A stretch of 64,000 nucleotides of DNA from Pictodentalium vernedei. Its lineage: Eukaryota > Mollusca > Scaphopoda > Dentaliida > Dentaliidae. The DNA lies in assembly GCA_031216915.1 (NCBI GenBank), contig CM062296.1, positions 456,520,681-456,584,680 on the forward strand, in the 5' to 3' direction. The notes beneath the pieces are model-generated. The model worked only from the letters and a program-made list of their open reading frames with translations. It searched no databases and had not been told where the DNA came from. Within the stretch, counting starts at the first letter, position 1. Each line of letters starts with the position of its first letter. The position numbers and the translations under genes are program-made. Below are positions 11,808-23,821 of this stretch, piece by piece.

Positions 11808-12390
11808 TTTAGGAAAATACTGCAAGCCAGTAAATAAGCTCAATGAGGAGGTTTAATTTTAATGAGGGATTGTCCCGAGAAACAAAACCTTTTTTTTTTT
11901 GCCTAAAACTATCTTTTTTTTACTCCGTCTCAGAATAGGTTTAATCCTGTATAATTAAAAAGTCTAAAAAATTATGACCCATTTTGTTATTATCCAAAAA
12001 GAAAACAAATTGGAGAATTCTTTTTGCCGATCAGTTGCTTTGGCTGTCGAAATTTGTCTAAAAACAGCTAGTGCTTTAGCTTATTGAGTTTTTCAGAAAC
12101 AAGAAGTGAACTACTTTCCCACTGTGTCAATCCTGTCATGTTAATTGATGCCCAAGAGTCTTTATCTGAATTCAAAGAATAAGGCGGTGAAGTTTTTACA
12201 TGCTTTTTGTTTAATTTCGAAGAATTTGTTTACACACATTTGCATTTATCAATCTTTCCAGATGAACGTATGGTTGTTGGAAGCAATTTGAACAGGCCAT
12301 TTGCAAGAAGTTACTAAAAAAAACTTCTTTCTGATCATCCCACTTCTAGATATATTGTTGTTGCCCTGTACACTCATATGTACATCCATA
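11808..12390. other. Unassigned AT-rich DNA
   Basis: No gene or repeat recognised within the window. Confidence 0.4.
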
Positions 12391-12442
12391 CGTTTGTCTG
12401 AAATTTCTCATGGCTGCAACTCCTATCACATTTATGAACTGA

Positions 12443-13002
12443 TTAACTGGTAGAGTGCTAAATTATTTTTCAAAGGTGATTTGTAACGCGAGTATTTTTT
12501 TTTTCAAGGATACCATACCATGAGCAAAAGGAGCCCCAGTGTAGTAAGATTTTATTAATAAACAGTTTTATTACAATTGATTGGAGAGTGCCTCTTGGCA
12601 GTCTCCAATAAATTGTAATACACAATTTGCTTAACCCTTTACCTAACGAATCCGCCGCATCCACCCACGTAATTTACAAATTGAGCAATTGAAACAAGAT
12701 ATATTTTTTAAAAAATTTCAACAAAATCATTTCATGTGACCCCGCATTGGAACGAGCTCATTGACCTCATTCCAATGAGAGGTCACATGATATAGTTTTG
12801 TTGAAATTTTTTGGAAAAAATTTAAAAAACAAAAATTAAAATAATAGATTTTGATATCGTCTGCGTTGGGTAAAGGGTTAAACATTTTTTGTATTTCAGC
12901 TGCTGAACAAACAAGTAATAAATACAGTATAAAGCCACCAAAGTTGCTTTCTGCACTTTTCAGTTGAGCCCGGATAGTGCCTTCTAGCACTCAATCAGTT
13001 AC
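12443..13002. mobile_element. TTAA-family-2 MITE interrupted by a piggyBac-like MITE
   Basis: The left end is TTAACTGGTAGAGTGCT; the right end CTAGCACTCAATCAGTTA is its inverted repeat. A central hairpin GGAGAGTGCC/GGCAGTCTCC lies at about 12581-12607. The host element is split by a 243-bp piggyBac-like MITE at 12635..12877. The matching copy at 59363..60558 lacks that insertion. Confidence 0.65.
12635..12877. mobile_element. piggyBac-like MITE, 243 bp, palindromic core
   Basis: The termini are CCCTTTACCTAACG and CGTTGGGTAAAGGG, flanked on both sides by TTAA (12631-12634 and 12878-12881). TTAA duplication and CCC/GGG ends are piggyBac hallmarks. The centre is a near-perfect palindrome built on GGAACGAGCTC and GAGGTCACATGATAT. 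No coding capacity. Confidence 0.75.
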
Positions 13003-13003
13003 C

Positions 13004-13809
13004 CAGGGTTTCCGCTAGACCGGCTGCGGGTCCGTCGACCGGACCCATTCACCCCGCCGATCATACTATGATCAGTCAGAAAAGCTGGTGGTTAAAATGT
13101 TGAGTGCAATGCTGTATCGTAACGACACTCGGGATCCTTTGTTTCCATGTAATATAGGCATAATTATGTTGTATACTATGCCTACTATTACTGGCGACAA
13201 CCTAATACTTTATAGCCCCCAGACGAGAGGGGGAAACAAAGTTCAAATCCTAAACGTCGCCTATAAAATTTCGGACTCAAATTGTCGTGTTTGGTCTGAA
13301 ATCACTGGCTTTTATTTCGAGCGATAAATGATGTAATTGCACGTGCATGACGTCACACGTCCGCATTATGGTTCTTTTAGAATATTTTATTCTCTCTGCA
13401 TTTCCAATTACTTACGTTGGCACGTATCGGGTTGTATAAAAAAAATTGAGGTCAAGCGTCGCAATCACTGTCAGGATTCGTGGATTTTGTGTTGTTTTCG
13501 GTTTGTATTTTTATGAAACCTGCGACCAGATCTAGTATTGTGTGTCCCGTTGGAATTTAGAGAATTGTAGGAGGAAAAAATACATATTTTCCACTTCAAT
13601 TATTCAGCATTTTAGCGACCAGAATGCCCCCAGAGAGCAACTAAAAATCAAAATTTGGGGGGGGGGGGGGGGGGGGGCAACCCACCACCCCCCTCCCAGA
13701 CCCTCCTAAACGCACGTGCCTTTCGCACGTGCAGCAGACGCCTTTGGCCTCTGAGTTTCACTTTCTTTAAACTACCGAACCCACAAATTTTCCCCTAGCG
13801 GAAACCTTG
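13004..13809. mobile_element. hAT-like non-autonomous element, 806 bp
   Basis: Inverted ends are CAGGGTTTCCGCTAG and CTAGCGGAAACCTTG. The target duplication is not clear: GTTACC before and ATTACC one base after. The interior is GC-richer than its surroundings. It has a G run at about 13658-13677, a hairpin CGCACGTGC...GCACGTGC (about 13712-13733), and CACGTG plus TGACGTCA near 13340-13352. No transposase frame is seen. Confidence 0.5.
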
Positions 13810-14025
13810 CATTACCACTAACGAGTAAACATGTGTATATTCCAAAATGTTCAATTTGCAATGATTTTTTTTAACCAAGATATATCCCATTATACAAAGC
13901 AAATTTAACCGTCTGCGCAGATGCTGAAATATCAAAATTTCATTTTGCAAATTTTCCTGTAATGTAAATAGGAATTCAACCAATTCAATAGGACATTGTG
14001 CTCTTTCAAAAAAGATTGAATTGTT

Positions 14026-14465
14026 CAACCTTTTACCCAACTCACACAGTAGCAACATATTTTATTTTAATTATTTTTTTCTTCAAATGTTTTAAAAAAT
14101 TTCAACAAAGCCTTATTCAATCCCCCTCATTAGAATGAACTCGACAGTCTCGTTTCAATGACAGGTTACATGATACAGTACGGCCGCCATGGACTGGTGA
14201 CTTTCCATGGGTGGGCAATATTAGATTCCAAACCCTAATTATAGGAATAATCATCAAAAATTTAAATAATGAAGCAACAGGTACCATCCGGTGCATCATC
14301 AATTAAAATTTTGCTGATGATGACTTTCATTACCTGGTAAATACATGCGTGGACATCACAGTCCAAGCATGGAATATGACCAGTCCACGACGACTGTGCT
14401 GTATTATATTGTTGAAATTTTTTTTTTTTTAATTTTTGACTGCTCAATTTGTTGAATTACATAGG
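14026..14465. mobile_element. Diverged piggyBac-like MITE carrying a nested MITE
   Basis: The left end CCTTTTACCCAACTC and the core (AATTTCAACAAAGCC, ATTAGAATGAACTCG, CAGGTTACATGATA) match the piggyBac-like family. The second half resumes after a 226-bp insertion at 14176..14401. The right terminus is decayed. Confidence 0.5.
14176..14401. mobile_element. Tc1/mariner-like MITE, 226 bp
   Basis: Inverted ends of about 32 bp share CAG at the tip and ATGGACTGGT / CAGTCCACGA inside. The element is flanked by TA on both sides (14174-14175 and 14402-14403). It splits the palindromic core of the surrounding piggyBac-like MITE. Only one copy was recognised. Confidence 0.55.
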
Positions 14466-14825
14466 GTGATGCAGTTGATGTGTCAAGTGTAGTATTAAAT
14501 TCCAAGTTGCATTAATCATGTACAAAAAATTTGCAGCTTAAAATTTTCATATTTGGACATCGATGTACTGAGGTTTAAAATAGCCTGCCTCTACTTCTGT
14601 CAGTAGAAGTTTGAATTCCAATTCCCACTTGACAAATCAGATTTCTCAGGTAGAAACTGGAATTCTGAGTTCCTATGGAAGAACTTGGAATTCCAACCTC
14701 TTCTGGTGGAATCTCAGATTCTGCAAGATTCCAATTTCTACCATGACAATTATTTTTAAACTCTCTTAAAGAAAATATGACATTTGAATATAAATTTATA
14801 CTGCGAGTTGTTTTTGTATTTTCAG
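14466..14825 (+). other. End of the intron upstream of the first WTAP exon seen
   Basis: No gene. GAATTCC/GGAATTC motifs cluster at 14600-14700. The last bases, TTTTTGTATTTTCAG, form a good polypyrimidine tract and AG acceptor at 14824-14825. Confidence 0.6.
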
Positions 14826-15004
14826 AATCAACTTCAAGAAATAAAACAATCACAGACTCCAAGTTCAGTACAGCTACGCTCAATGCTTCTGGATCCTGCA
14901 ATCAACATAGCTTATCAGCGCATGGCCAAGGAGATGGAAGAATGCAAAGAAAAATTAAAACAGACTCAAAATGAACTTAGCGCATGGAAATTCACTCGTG
15001 ACAG
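14826..15004 (+). CDS. WTAP: WTAP internal exon (coiled coil, ~human residues 92-150)
   Basis: WTAP (Fl(2)d in flies) is the nuclear regulatory subunit of the m6A mRNA methyltransferase complex. It dimerises through a long coiled coil and links METTL3/METTL14 to VIRMA and partners; it also affects splicing. This exon encodes 59 codons plus two bases. The frame opens with N-Q-L-Q-E-I-K at the AG acceptor. Diagnostic stretches are SVQLRSMLLDPAINI (human AQLRSTMVDPAINL) and KLKQTQNELSAWKFT (human KLEQAQNELSAWKFT). The donor is GACAG|GTGCAT (phase 2). It joins in frame to the exon at 61221, where the split codon gives Ser. Upstream exons for the N-terminal ~90 residues were not found in this window. 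Confidence 0.93.
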
Positions 15005-15032
15005 GTGCATATCCAAACTTTTGGTAACATAA
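15005..15032 (+). other. WTAP: Possible read-through end of a short WTAP isoform
   Basis: If the donor at 15005 is not used, translation continues with Arg and eight more codons (RCISKLLVT) to a stop ending at 15032. Human WTAP, as I recall it, has a short isoform that diverges at exactly this exon boundary, with Arg replacing Ser. No AATAAA was noticed within the next few hundred bases, so use of this end is unproven. Confidence 0.3.
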
Positions 15033-16306
15033 TAACTCCATAAACACAAAACAGCTCTGTCCAATATTAGACAGTGTCATACCCAATGCGATATGCCACA
15101 TATGACTGTCAAACTTTCACTGACTGTGCTAATAATTGAAGTGGACTGTTGCTCAGTTTCACATCAACGTAGCCAGCCGATAGTGGCACAAGGAAAGACA
15201 GTTATAGGTCTGCCAATCAGGCATATTGTAACTCTCCACAATGACATTGACAATGCATTTTTTTTCTCTTTTTGTAGTTTTCAGCACCGACTTCAGTTAA
15301 GAAATATAAACTTACACACAAATAATGAAAATCTTGGATAATGTCGGTCAGATTAAGACAGTTCCAAATGGGGAAAATATCTGTTTCTACAATTCTCAGA
15401 CATTATAGCTGAAGATGAACTGTCAAGGATTGCCAGCTTGTGTAAGAGAAGGCTGCTCTGTGGAAGAGAGTGTACAGTAAACCTGACATTTGCTCTCAAC
15501 ACAGAATGTGTTATTTTAGACTCGTAAACCTCTGTGTATGTATTAATCTTAGTGTATTCCATGTTGTCTTCTCTTCTATTCTACCTCTCTTTTTCAGTGT
15601 ATGTGCATATATTTAGTCACTGTGTATCCTTAATAACATTGGATTTTTCCCTACACAGTAAACTATTCTATAATATGACTGCTATAACTTGTTCCTCAAT
15701 ACCACTATAGTTTGCTCATCAAAACTGGTGACTTTTCTCTTACAAATTCATATGCCTGACACAAACAAGGCTCATATGATGTGCGCCAAATTTCAGTGTG
15801 ACAGTTTTACAGACACAAGATAAAAACGGGAGTGCATTTCCACTGAAAAATTTGGACAAGCATTCCATTGATGTCTGTTTGAAAATGTTTTACACAACAA
15901 ATTTTCATGGAGCTAATTCACCAAGAACATAGAATCTGTGTTCTTGAAAGTGATTTGTAGTAAATTTAAATCTATACCTCTTGGCATTGTAAGATATAAC
16001 AATGAGATGGAGCTTTCCCGGGTTTCCAGGGTTGTAGTGTTTTTCTAGTTAATATGTATGTTTTGTTTACCTTCAAGTGCAGCATTTCATTTTTAAAAAT
16101 TCATTGTCATACAATAAACAAATATTACAACAAGCAGTCAGTCTGGGTTGTCATATACCGTTTCATTGACAGACATCAGACCGGCCAGATCAGCTTGTTT
16201 GATCTGGCTGGTCTATTCTCACTAGTGAGATGGAATATGTCCTCAAGATCAATGGACTGTTGTTATAATCTGTGTATGCATGTGGCTTGGCAGTGCTTTC
16301 AAAACA
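15033..16306. other. Intronic DNA, unassigned
   Basis: No exon, array or element ends recognised. Confidence 0.5.
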
Positions 16307-16311
16307 CATCC

Positions 16312-16715
16312 AGGGTTCCTGCAGGGCCCTGGATTCAAGGAACGGCCTTAAATTTGGCTAAAGGTCATTCAAGTCCTTGAGATCCTGGAAATTGTGTCGG
16401 GAGGCCTTGAAAACCCCTGAATATTCACAAAATAAAAATGCAGAGCATAATCATAACTATATAGTTTTATATTTCAGAGTTCGGGAAGGCATAGTCCTAG
16501 TTTAGGGCCCTCCGTTCATTACCCACTCCTCCCACTTGCCTTGTTGGGAAGTGGGAGGAGAGCATAATGACCAGAGGTCCTTGTTAAGACTAGTGAAGGA
16601 AGGCTTCAAAATCCTTGAATTTGGTAATTTTAGGGCCCTGAAAAATGCTGTAATATATTGAGAAACGGCCTTGAATAGCCTTGAATTTTATCAGTCCTTG
16701 ATTGCTGGAACCCTG
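16312..16715. mobile_element. hAT-like MITE, 404 bp, 5-bp target duplication
   Basis: The ends are CAGGGTTCCTGCAGG and TGCTGGAACCCTG. ACATC flanks it on both sides (16307-16311 and 16716-16720). The interior has CTTGAA-rich sequence and a central inverted repeat with CACTCCTCCCACTT and AAGTGGGAGGAG. A second copy at 55630..56018 has its own perfect 5-bp duplication. CAGGG tips suggest hAT; a 5-bp duplication would place it in an atypical subgroup. Confidence 0.65.
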
Positions 16716-16890
16716 ACATCTTGCTGCCCATAAGATGTGACTTTTGTCTGGAGCCGTTCCGTATTGCTATTTTGAAGCTGCAAAGGTTTTCAAAATCAAA
16801 ATTAGTTCTTTAAGAGTTTACCCTGTCTGTTTTTTCATAATTTGAGTACATTTGTCTTTAAACTTCTATAATTGCATCTCAATGAGAACA

Positions 16891-17035
16891 TTAGGAAGTG
16901 GAGCAGTGCTTGTTTACTGTTGTACTGGTAAAATAGAACCTAGTAACTAATACCAGGGTTGAAGTCCTCTCAGTAGCATGGGTATAAACAACTATCAAAA
17001 CCTGACTTTATTCTTGTTCTGAGCTCATGATATAA
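16891..17035 (+). mobile_element. Hairpin-headed SINE (S2), 3'-truncated or decayed
   Basis: It matches the S2 family over GAAGTGGAGCAGTGCTTG, TTTACTG, ACTGGTAAAATAG, the GTTGAAGTCCTCT stretch and GGGTATAAAC. The usual TGACCTTAAACACCAATAAA tail is missing. Confidence 0.55.
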
Positions 17036-20000
17036 CTGGAAATGCTGGAAATAATCATAAGTGCAAACACATAACTTACCTAACTAAAATCTGCAACTGC
17101 AATGCTGAGTTGAAAGAAGTTATTGAAGTTGTTTGGGTTTTGTAATTTAATAGCAGTTCTGATACTAAATGTTTCTAACTCTGAATGCACAATTGCAGAT
17201 TGTTCATGAGGCCAAAGAAAAATCCAATGCGTTTCCCCAAACAAGACTTGAATTGAATGGGACGTGCTGTCAGTCAGCATTTTCTTTTAACGTAAAGTAC
17301 TGAGCAATTTATTGGACTCCCTTTGAATAACTCTGTAGACTGTAGTGCTGTGGTCGGTTTCACATTTTACAAAACAAGTACATACAATACATTTATTTAT
17401 GTCCAAAAACAGTTGATTAAAAGTTTTGTTGTGGCTAATGGAAATGAACAAATTTTGAGAATCACCGTTCTGGCACTTGAAAAACTTCAGCTCATTTTAC
17501 AACACTGACTCCATGTTTCTGTTGCAACAACATACAAAGCACTAATTGGAAACAGATATGCATACACAGCAAAAAGAGGACAAATCAGACTCAGGTTTCT
17601 AAGATTCTTTATGGGGCTAACAGAAACATGTATATTTTTATTCTGTATGTTAGAAAATCACAAACAATTGCTTTTTATAAGTCTGTGTTTTAATTTGGTG
17701 AGCCTACAGATTCCTAATCACAAACAGTTTTAAAATTACTTTTTGGTTTGTCTTGGAGTTAAAACCTAAAAATTACCAATTTCATGAGATTTTTAGTGTC
17801 ATTGATGCCTTAAATGTCTTCATCTCCAAAAATAAATTAACTGGTATATAATCTCAGTAACTATTTAACAAACGAAGTTGTAGATGGCTGCTTCAGTTAT
17901 TATTTTGTAAAAAAATTAAAAAGGTTTTTTTTTTTTATAACCAAAAACACAGCTTATGATGTCTCTCTGAAACAAACACGTTGAGGATGTTTCAATGGAA
18001 GGTCATAAGCGATGCTTTGGGATTAAGAACATTTTGTTGGATATATTTGTACACTTGGGGTATGCTGATCAAAATTTATGAGCCATGGTATAAAGATTAT
18101 GTTCTCCAGTTGCAGACCCATTAGGTTGCTAATATATTCAAATATTTATACACCACCTCCCCAAAGTTGATGAAAAATCACCAGCCAAGGCTGTGAAAAG
18201 TTCATGTTGATTGAAAAAGCAGTGATGGAAATTTGACGCAAGTAATTTTTCTGCACGCCTCCATCTTGCGCAATTTTAATCCCATGTAAGTTTTTCTTTT
18301 TTGCATTCCTAGTTTCAGTCATTTTCAACATTGCTAGTATCTGAGACACTCCGACAGCTCCCTTCGTGAAGTGCAAAAGAGAAGTGGCATTAAGCCAGCT
18401 TTTTATCTTGAATCTTCAAAAAAATAAATTTACTATGTCTGATCAGTCTGGGTGAGGCACGCTGTTAATCATTACTTTTGGGCCATCAGTAAATCACAGT
18501 GCCCTCTACAATCTTGTTATTGTTTTATTATCCATAATAATATATTGTTTTGAATTTTTACAAACCTCTCTAAACCACTTATGTACCATTTGAGCAAGAA
18601 GTTCTGCCTGGAACCCAATCAGACCTTCTTGCTGAATTGTCCTATACTAGGGTAGTTTATTGACATTGATTGGTTTGAATGCATTCCATGGAGAACACAC
18701 ACCATTTACTAGGCATTCAGAGGATGTTTGTGAAGCAAAACAATGAAAAATAGTTCAAGAGTGCAATTTGCTCGTCTGAGTAGTTCCCAGGAGAGCGATT
18801 TTTTGCCCCCCTTGATTTAAAAAAAAAAAACAGGCCTGAAAAAGCATGACATGTATTCTCATTGTTTAGTCCGAACTGTGTTTGAAACTTTTATTATATG
18901 CTGAGAAGTCAGCAAAGAGAGTGTGTATGAGAGATAGATCAGCACACATAGTTAAAGAGGATTTATACTGTTGGATACTACTTGTAAATTTGACTCTGGT
19001 CCTATTTAAAAAGTAATGGGTTGTTTAGTACTCAGTATTGGATTACTTAAGAGTAATATTTGGCACAACTCAAGACATGAATAGATATCCACTTGGTGGA
19101 TATGTTCCAATATCTGTGCATAATGTTATGAAAATATATTGATTTTTTTTAAATTGTGGATATTACATTTTCTTACAACCGTTGAATATAGAAAAATTGT
19201 CAGTCTCCACTCCAGTATTGTATTAATGGCGACTCATCCTTTTGGGTAAGTCATTAAAAAAGAATATTCCAGAAATTAAATGAAAGTAGTTTGGGAAAAC
19301 AAAACCTCCTTGAACTCTTCTGTCATGAAGTCTCATGTACAGACCTGATTATAGAAGAGTTCAAGAGGAGAAATTGGGTAGGATTTTGAGAACTTTCTTG
19401 ACATTTCAAAAATTCTAAATTATCCCAACTTGAATCAAATCATTTGGATGATGTCAAATAGAATTTCAAAGCTTCACTGGAATCTTTTTTGATAATCTAT
19501 CACAGGTGTGAAAAAGTTATTATTTCCAATACAGAATGTACATACCTCTTTCTGTATTCACAGCCGAGAGTAATGTCTGCTGTTTCAGTGCAGATACTTG
19601 TCACAAGCTGAGAAAGCGGAAAAGGCGATTTTTGATAATTTGTGATTGTGAATGATTCTTTAGAGTTTCTGTAATCATAAATGAAAAAAACGTTGGGGTT
19701 CCTATGGCTCTTAGAATTTCAAGAATGTCTCCGAATTTAAAACTCACTTGCCAAACATCTGGAAATTTCTTGATTACTAGAACCTTCCTGGAAAACCCTT
19801 GAAAAATGAGATATCAAATAATCAAAAGTGATTTATTTCACCAATTTTCAGCGCGATTCACATTGAGTTGAAATTTTCTGAAATGGATATTCTATGTCTA
19901 CCAGAATGTCTGCCACAAAGAAGGAAATCATTCATGCATCAGATTGCAAATATGATGGTGATATGACCATAAAATGACAAATATTGTGCACAAATGTTCA

Positions 20001-20510
20001 AATGGCTTAAATGTTCAAATAATAATCCAGCTCTTGGAGGGTAGCCCCATTGTTCTCAACCCTTGGAAAATTCATCAATTTCTGTTTGAGCTCCTTAAAA
20101 ATATACCAAGAACGTCCTGGAAATTCCTCGAATTGACTATTCATTCAAAAGCAGGAACCCTGCTAACATGCTTTTTCATGTCATTATATGGATTCTACAG
20201 AGCCAATAAAATGTCGGATATCTTCCTTTTTTAACATCTCAGTTTGTCTGCATTGAAACAGCTAATTGACATTATTTAGCTACAGTCCAACAAATAAATT
20301 ACTCACTGAAAATTGAAGGTCTTTTTTCTAAATTGTAAGCTTCAGGAGGAAATATATGTTGCAAAAAGTTTTAAGGGTGAAGTAAATCTTTTCTGGTGCT
20401 GTGATATGTTTCATTCATGTTCCAAGAAGTCAAAAGGAAAATAATTAAATTCCAAAAATTTTAAAAATCAGAATTTTAATCGTAATTCTCAAGTTAGATT
20501 AACTCTCTGC
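17036..20510. other. Long repeat-poor intronic stretch
   Basis: No gene recognised in 3.5 kb. Small inverted repeats occur: GCAAGAAGTTC / GACCTTCTTGC (about 18593-18633) and TTGAACTCTTCT / AGAAGAGTTCAA (about 19311-19373). CTTGGAAA/CTGGAAAT-rich text at about 19790-20165, ending AGGAACCCTG, may be a decayed hAT-like MITE. Confidence 0.45.
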
Positions 20511-20880
20511 ACACTGATGTGCAAATGCCAAGAATTCACGCAGCACATTTTTCCTATTCAGTCTTGTTTGACAGGGCTCAAAGAGCTCTGTCAACCAAGA
20601 TTGAATTGGTCAAATTCTTAGTTGCATTATGGAAAAAATTTGTAGCTTAAATTTTTATATATCACTGAGCCCTGTCAAACAAGATTTTATTGCAGGGCTC
20701 GATTTAATGAAATATTTCATTTTTTGCTTTTTGAGCTCTGTCAAACAATATATAATTTGTCAAATTTTTCATGCTGCATTGACAATATGGAGTCAATAAT
20801 GAAAAATTTGAAATACTACAAGAGTGCTAGGAGTTAATCACTATTTTATCTCCAAAATCTGAATCCACGAGTGTCAGTGT
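20511..20880. repeat. Cluster of GAGCTCTGTCAA hairpins
   Basis: The inverted repeat TTGACAGGGCTC / GAGCTCTGTCAA occurs at about 20568-20597. Related half-sites CTGTCAAACAAGAT and GAGCTCTGTCAAACAA follow at about 20671 and 20732. The same hairpin sits inside the Tigger-like MITEs at 20886 and 30298 and near 59308. These look like fragments of one or two copies of that family. Confidence 0.4.
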
Positions 20881-20885
20881 TGGTA

Positions 20886-21258
20886 CTGTGGAACCCTGTT
20901 AATTGAATATAGCTTCCAAACACTAAACAATTTGCTATACCTTCAGTACAATTTTGACCTTTTCATTGTATATAGATTGTAGAGTAAACTCCTATTATTT
21001 GGGGGAAAAAATTGTAAATTATCAGAGTCACTCTGACAACCCCTGATTTCCCAATGTTTATAAACCTATTTGGCCTCTGTACATCCAATAGAGGCGTTTT
21101 ATCTTATATCTTGTTCGACAAAGCTCCAGGAGCTCTGTCAATCAAGATAATAGAATAGATGCACAGTTTATATCTCGAATACAGTCAAGTGACCAAATCC
21201 ATGTTAATTGAATCTTGGCCACTCTCAAATTGTCGATTCAGTTAACAGAGTTGAACTG
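20886..21258 (+). mobile_element. Tigger/mariner-like MITE, 373 bp
   Basis: The left end is CTGTGGAACCCTGTTAATTG; the right end has AGTTAACAGAGTTGAACTG reading inwards. TA flanks both sides (20884-20885 and 21259-21260). The interior carries the GAGCTC hairpin (about 21112-21146). The copy at 30298..30968 is the same family, split by another MITE. Confidence 0.6.
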
Positions 21259-21328
21259 TACTGGATAGCAATCTTATCTTGATCTAATCGAGAAAGAGAA
21301 AACTTTTGAGATAACAGTACTGTAATGG

Positions 21329-21578
21329 TTAACTGGCATAGTCCTGGAAGCCCATATTTGGGCTGTACACTGAAGGGAAGGTGCCGCAAGTTAAAGGCTT
21401 CATATTCTTTGGATATGTTTTACATAATGTTTGAAGAGAAATTATTTGGTCTGTATGTATTTGCATTGCTACAATTTATGGAAGAGTGCAAACAGGCACT
21501 CTCCCATAAATTGTAACAGGGCAAAGACATATGAACAAATTTTGACTACCAAAAATAATTCTGCACTCTATCAGTTAT
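21329..21578. mobile_element. TTAA-family-2 MITE, 250 bp
   Basis: The left end is TTAACTGGCATAGTCCT; the right end is GCACTCTATCAGTTAT. The central hairpin is ACAATTTATGGAAGAGTGC / GCACTCTCCCATAAATTGT (about 21471-21517). This is the smallest uninterrupted copy and helps define the family. Confidence 0.6.
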
Positions 21579-21970
21579 TTGTTCAACCATTTAATGGTGG
21601 AGAACAAACTCACTCTGTAGATATTGTATATATCTCTCTTCTTTTTGTTTTTTTTCACTGCAGTTGATATAAGGGTTGCATGTTCTTTAGAGTTCTGACA
21701 TTATTGGCAAATTGATTAGTGAAATCTTTGGTACACCATAATAAATTTAAATATACAGTAGCTGTGAAAGTGAATAGTATTAGTTGCATGAAAATTGCAA
21801 TAAAATTTTCCCAGTTTTCTTTAGCAATACTGCAAGCATTGGCATTGGTATATGTATTGCTCTCTGTTAGAGTTTCTAAAAACAGTATATTATCAGTTAT
21901 TATTTGTGGCTGCCCTTCGACTTTTTCTGCATTATGAGCTGAACTAATTGATATTTTGAAAAAAATTATT
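21579..21970. other. Unassigned intronic DNA
   Basis: No supported feature. Confidence 0.4.
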
Positions 21971-23570
21971 TATGTGTACCCATACTATGTATGGTACACA
22001 TAATGCCGGCATCCAGGGTGACCATCCGTCATTTGTCCATCCTTTGTCCATCCGTCTGTCCTTCCGGCGTCCGTATCCATTTCTTTGGCATTCGATAACT
22101 TGAAAAATATTGCTTGGATTGTCAAGTTACTTTATATTTGTGTTCAGGTTACTGATTTGCCGAGCTGTATAGTTTTTGGTGTAAATCTAATGATTTGATC
22201 CCGAGATATTAACCCTTTATCCTTCAAGTTGAAAATTCCTCCTATCCCTTTGGCATTCGATAACTTGAAAAATATTGCTTGGATTGCCAAGTTACTTTAT
22301 ATTTGTGTTCAGGTTACTGATGTGCCGAGCTGTATAGTTTTGGGTGTAAATCTGTTATTTTCATCCTGAGATATTAATTCTTTATCCTTCAAATTGAAAA
22401 TTTCTCCAATCCCTTTGGCATTCGATAACTTGAAAAATATTGCTTGGATTGTCAAGTTACTTTATATTTGTGTTCAGGTTACTGATGTGCCGAGCTGTAT
22501 AGTTTTTGGTGTAAATCTGATGATTTAATCCTGAGATATTAACCCTTTATCCTTCAAATTGAAAATTCCTCCAATCCCTTTGGCATTCGATAACTTGAAA
22601 AATATTGCTTGGATTGTCAAGTTACTTTATATTTGTGTTCAGGTTACTGATGTGCTGAGCTGTATAGTTTTTGGTGTAAATCGGATGATTTGATCCTGAG
22701 ATATTAACCCTTTATCCTTCAAATTGAAAATTCCTCCAATCCCTTTGGCATTCGATAACTTGAAAAATATTGCTTGGATTGTCTAGTTACTTTATATTTG
22801 TGTTCAGGTTACTGATGTGCCAAGCTGAATAGTTTTTGGTGTAAATCTGATGATTTGATTCCGAGATATTAACCCTTTATCCTTCAAATTGAATTTCCTC
22901 CAATCCCTTTGGCATTCGATAACTTGAAAAATATTGCTTGGATTGTCAAGTTACTTTATATTTGTATTCAGGTTACTGATGTGCCGAGCTGTATAGTTTT
23001 TGGTGAAAATCTGATAATTTAATCCTGAGATATTAACCCTTTATCCTTCAAATTGAAAATTCCTCCAATCCCTTTGGCATTCGATAACTTGAAAAATATT
23101 GTTTGGATTGTCAATTTACTTTATATTTGTGTTCAGGTTACTGATGTACCGAGCTGTGTAGTTTTTGGTGTAAATCTGTTATTTTGATCCTGAGATATTA
23201 ACCCTTTATCCTTCAAATTGAAAATTCCTCCAATCCCTTTGGCATTTGATAACTTGAAAAATATTGCTTGGATTGTCAAGTTACTTTATAATTGTGTTCA
23301 GGTTACTGATATGCTGAGCTGTATAGTTTTTGGTGTAAATCTGATAATTTGATCCAGAGATATTAACCCCCTTTATCCTTCAAATTGAAAATTCCTCCAA
23401 TCCCTTTGGCATGAGATAACTCAAAAAATATCAATCTGATTGTCATGTTACTTTATATATTTATTCAGGTTACTGATGTGCTGTGTTGTATAGTTTTTTA
23501 TGTAAATCTGATAATTTGCTCCGGAGATATTAACCCTTTATCCATCAAATTAGACACTCCTCCAATCCAT
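21971..23570 (+). mobile_element. HL-D array: nine 165-bp tandem monomers
   Basis: The left head is the hairpin TGTGTACCCATAC...GTATGGTACACA, followed by CCATCCGTC/GTCC-rich sequence. The tandem core is marked by TTTGGCATTCGATAACTTG at 22084, 22249, 22414, 22579, 22744, 22908, 23073, 23238 and 23404, a spacing of 164-166 bp. Most monomers look nearly identical; the last is visibly diverged. A second head-like hairpin (GTACCCATAC...GTATGGTGTAC) follows at about 23578-23605, so the right end is replaced by or fused to another copy. No right-terminal hairpin was identified. Confidence 0.75.
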
Positions 23571-23821
23571 TTCTATATGTACCCATACCTTGTATGGTGT
23601 ACATAATGTCGGCATCCATGGTGGCCCTCCGCCATACAGCTTTCTACTAGTTGCGCGTACACATCTGACGATTTCATCGGCCTATTTTTCCATTTTGTTT
23701 TGGTGTTTTTCAAAATCCAAATCACTAAACCGTCAAGATCCTGTAATTTCATTAATTCTTAATTTGACATTTCCCAGTTCCATGCCTTTTTGACACCATT
23801 GCCACATCAAGTTTACCTTTG

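Noticed and set aside
13340-13352. CREB/E-box promoter (CACGTG, TGACGTCA)
   Set aside because: The motifs are perfect but lie inside a hAT-like element with no nearby start of a gene; chance or element-borne.
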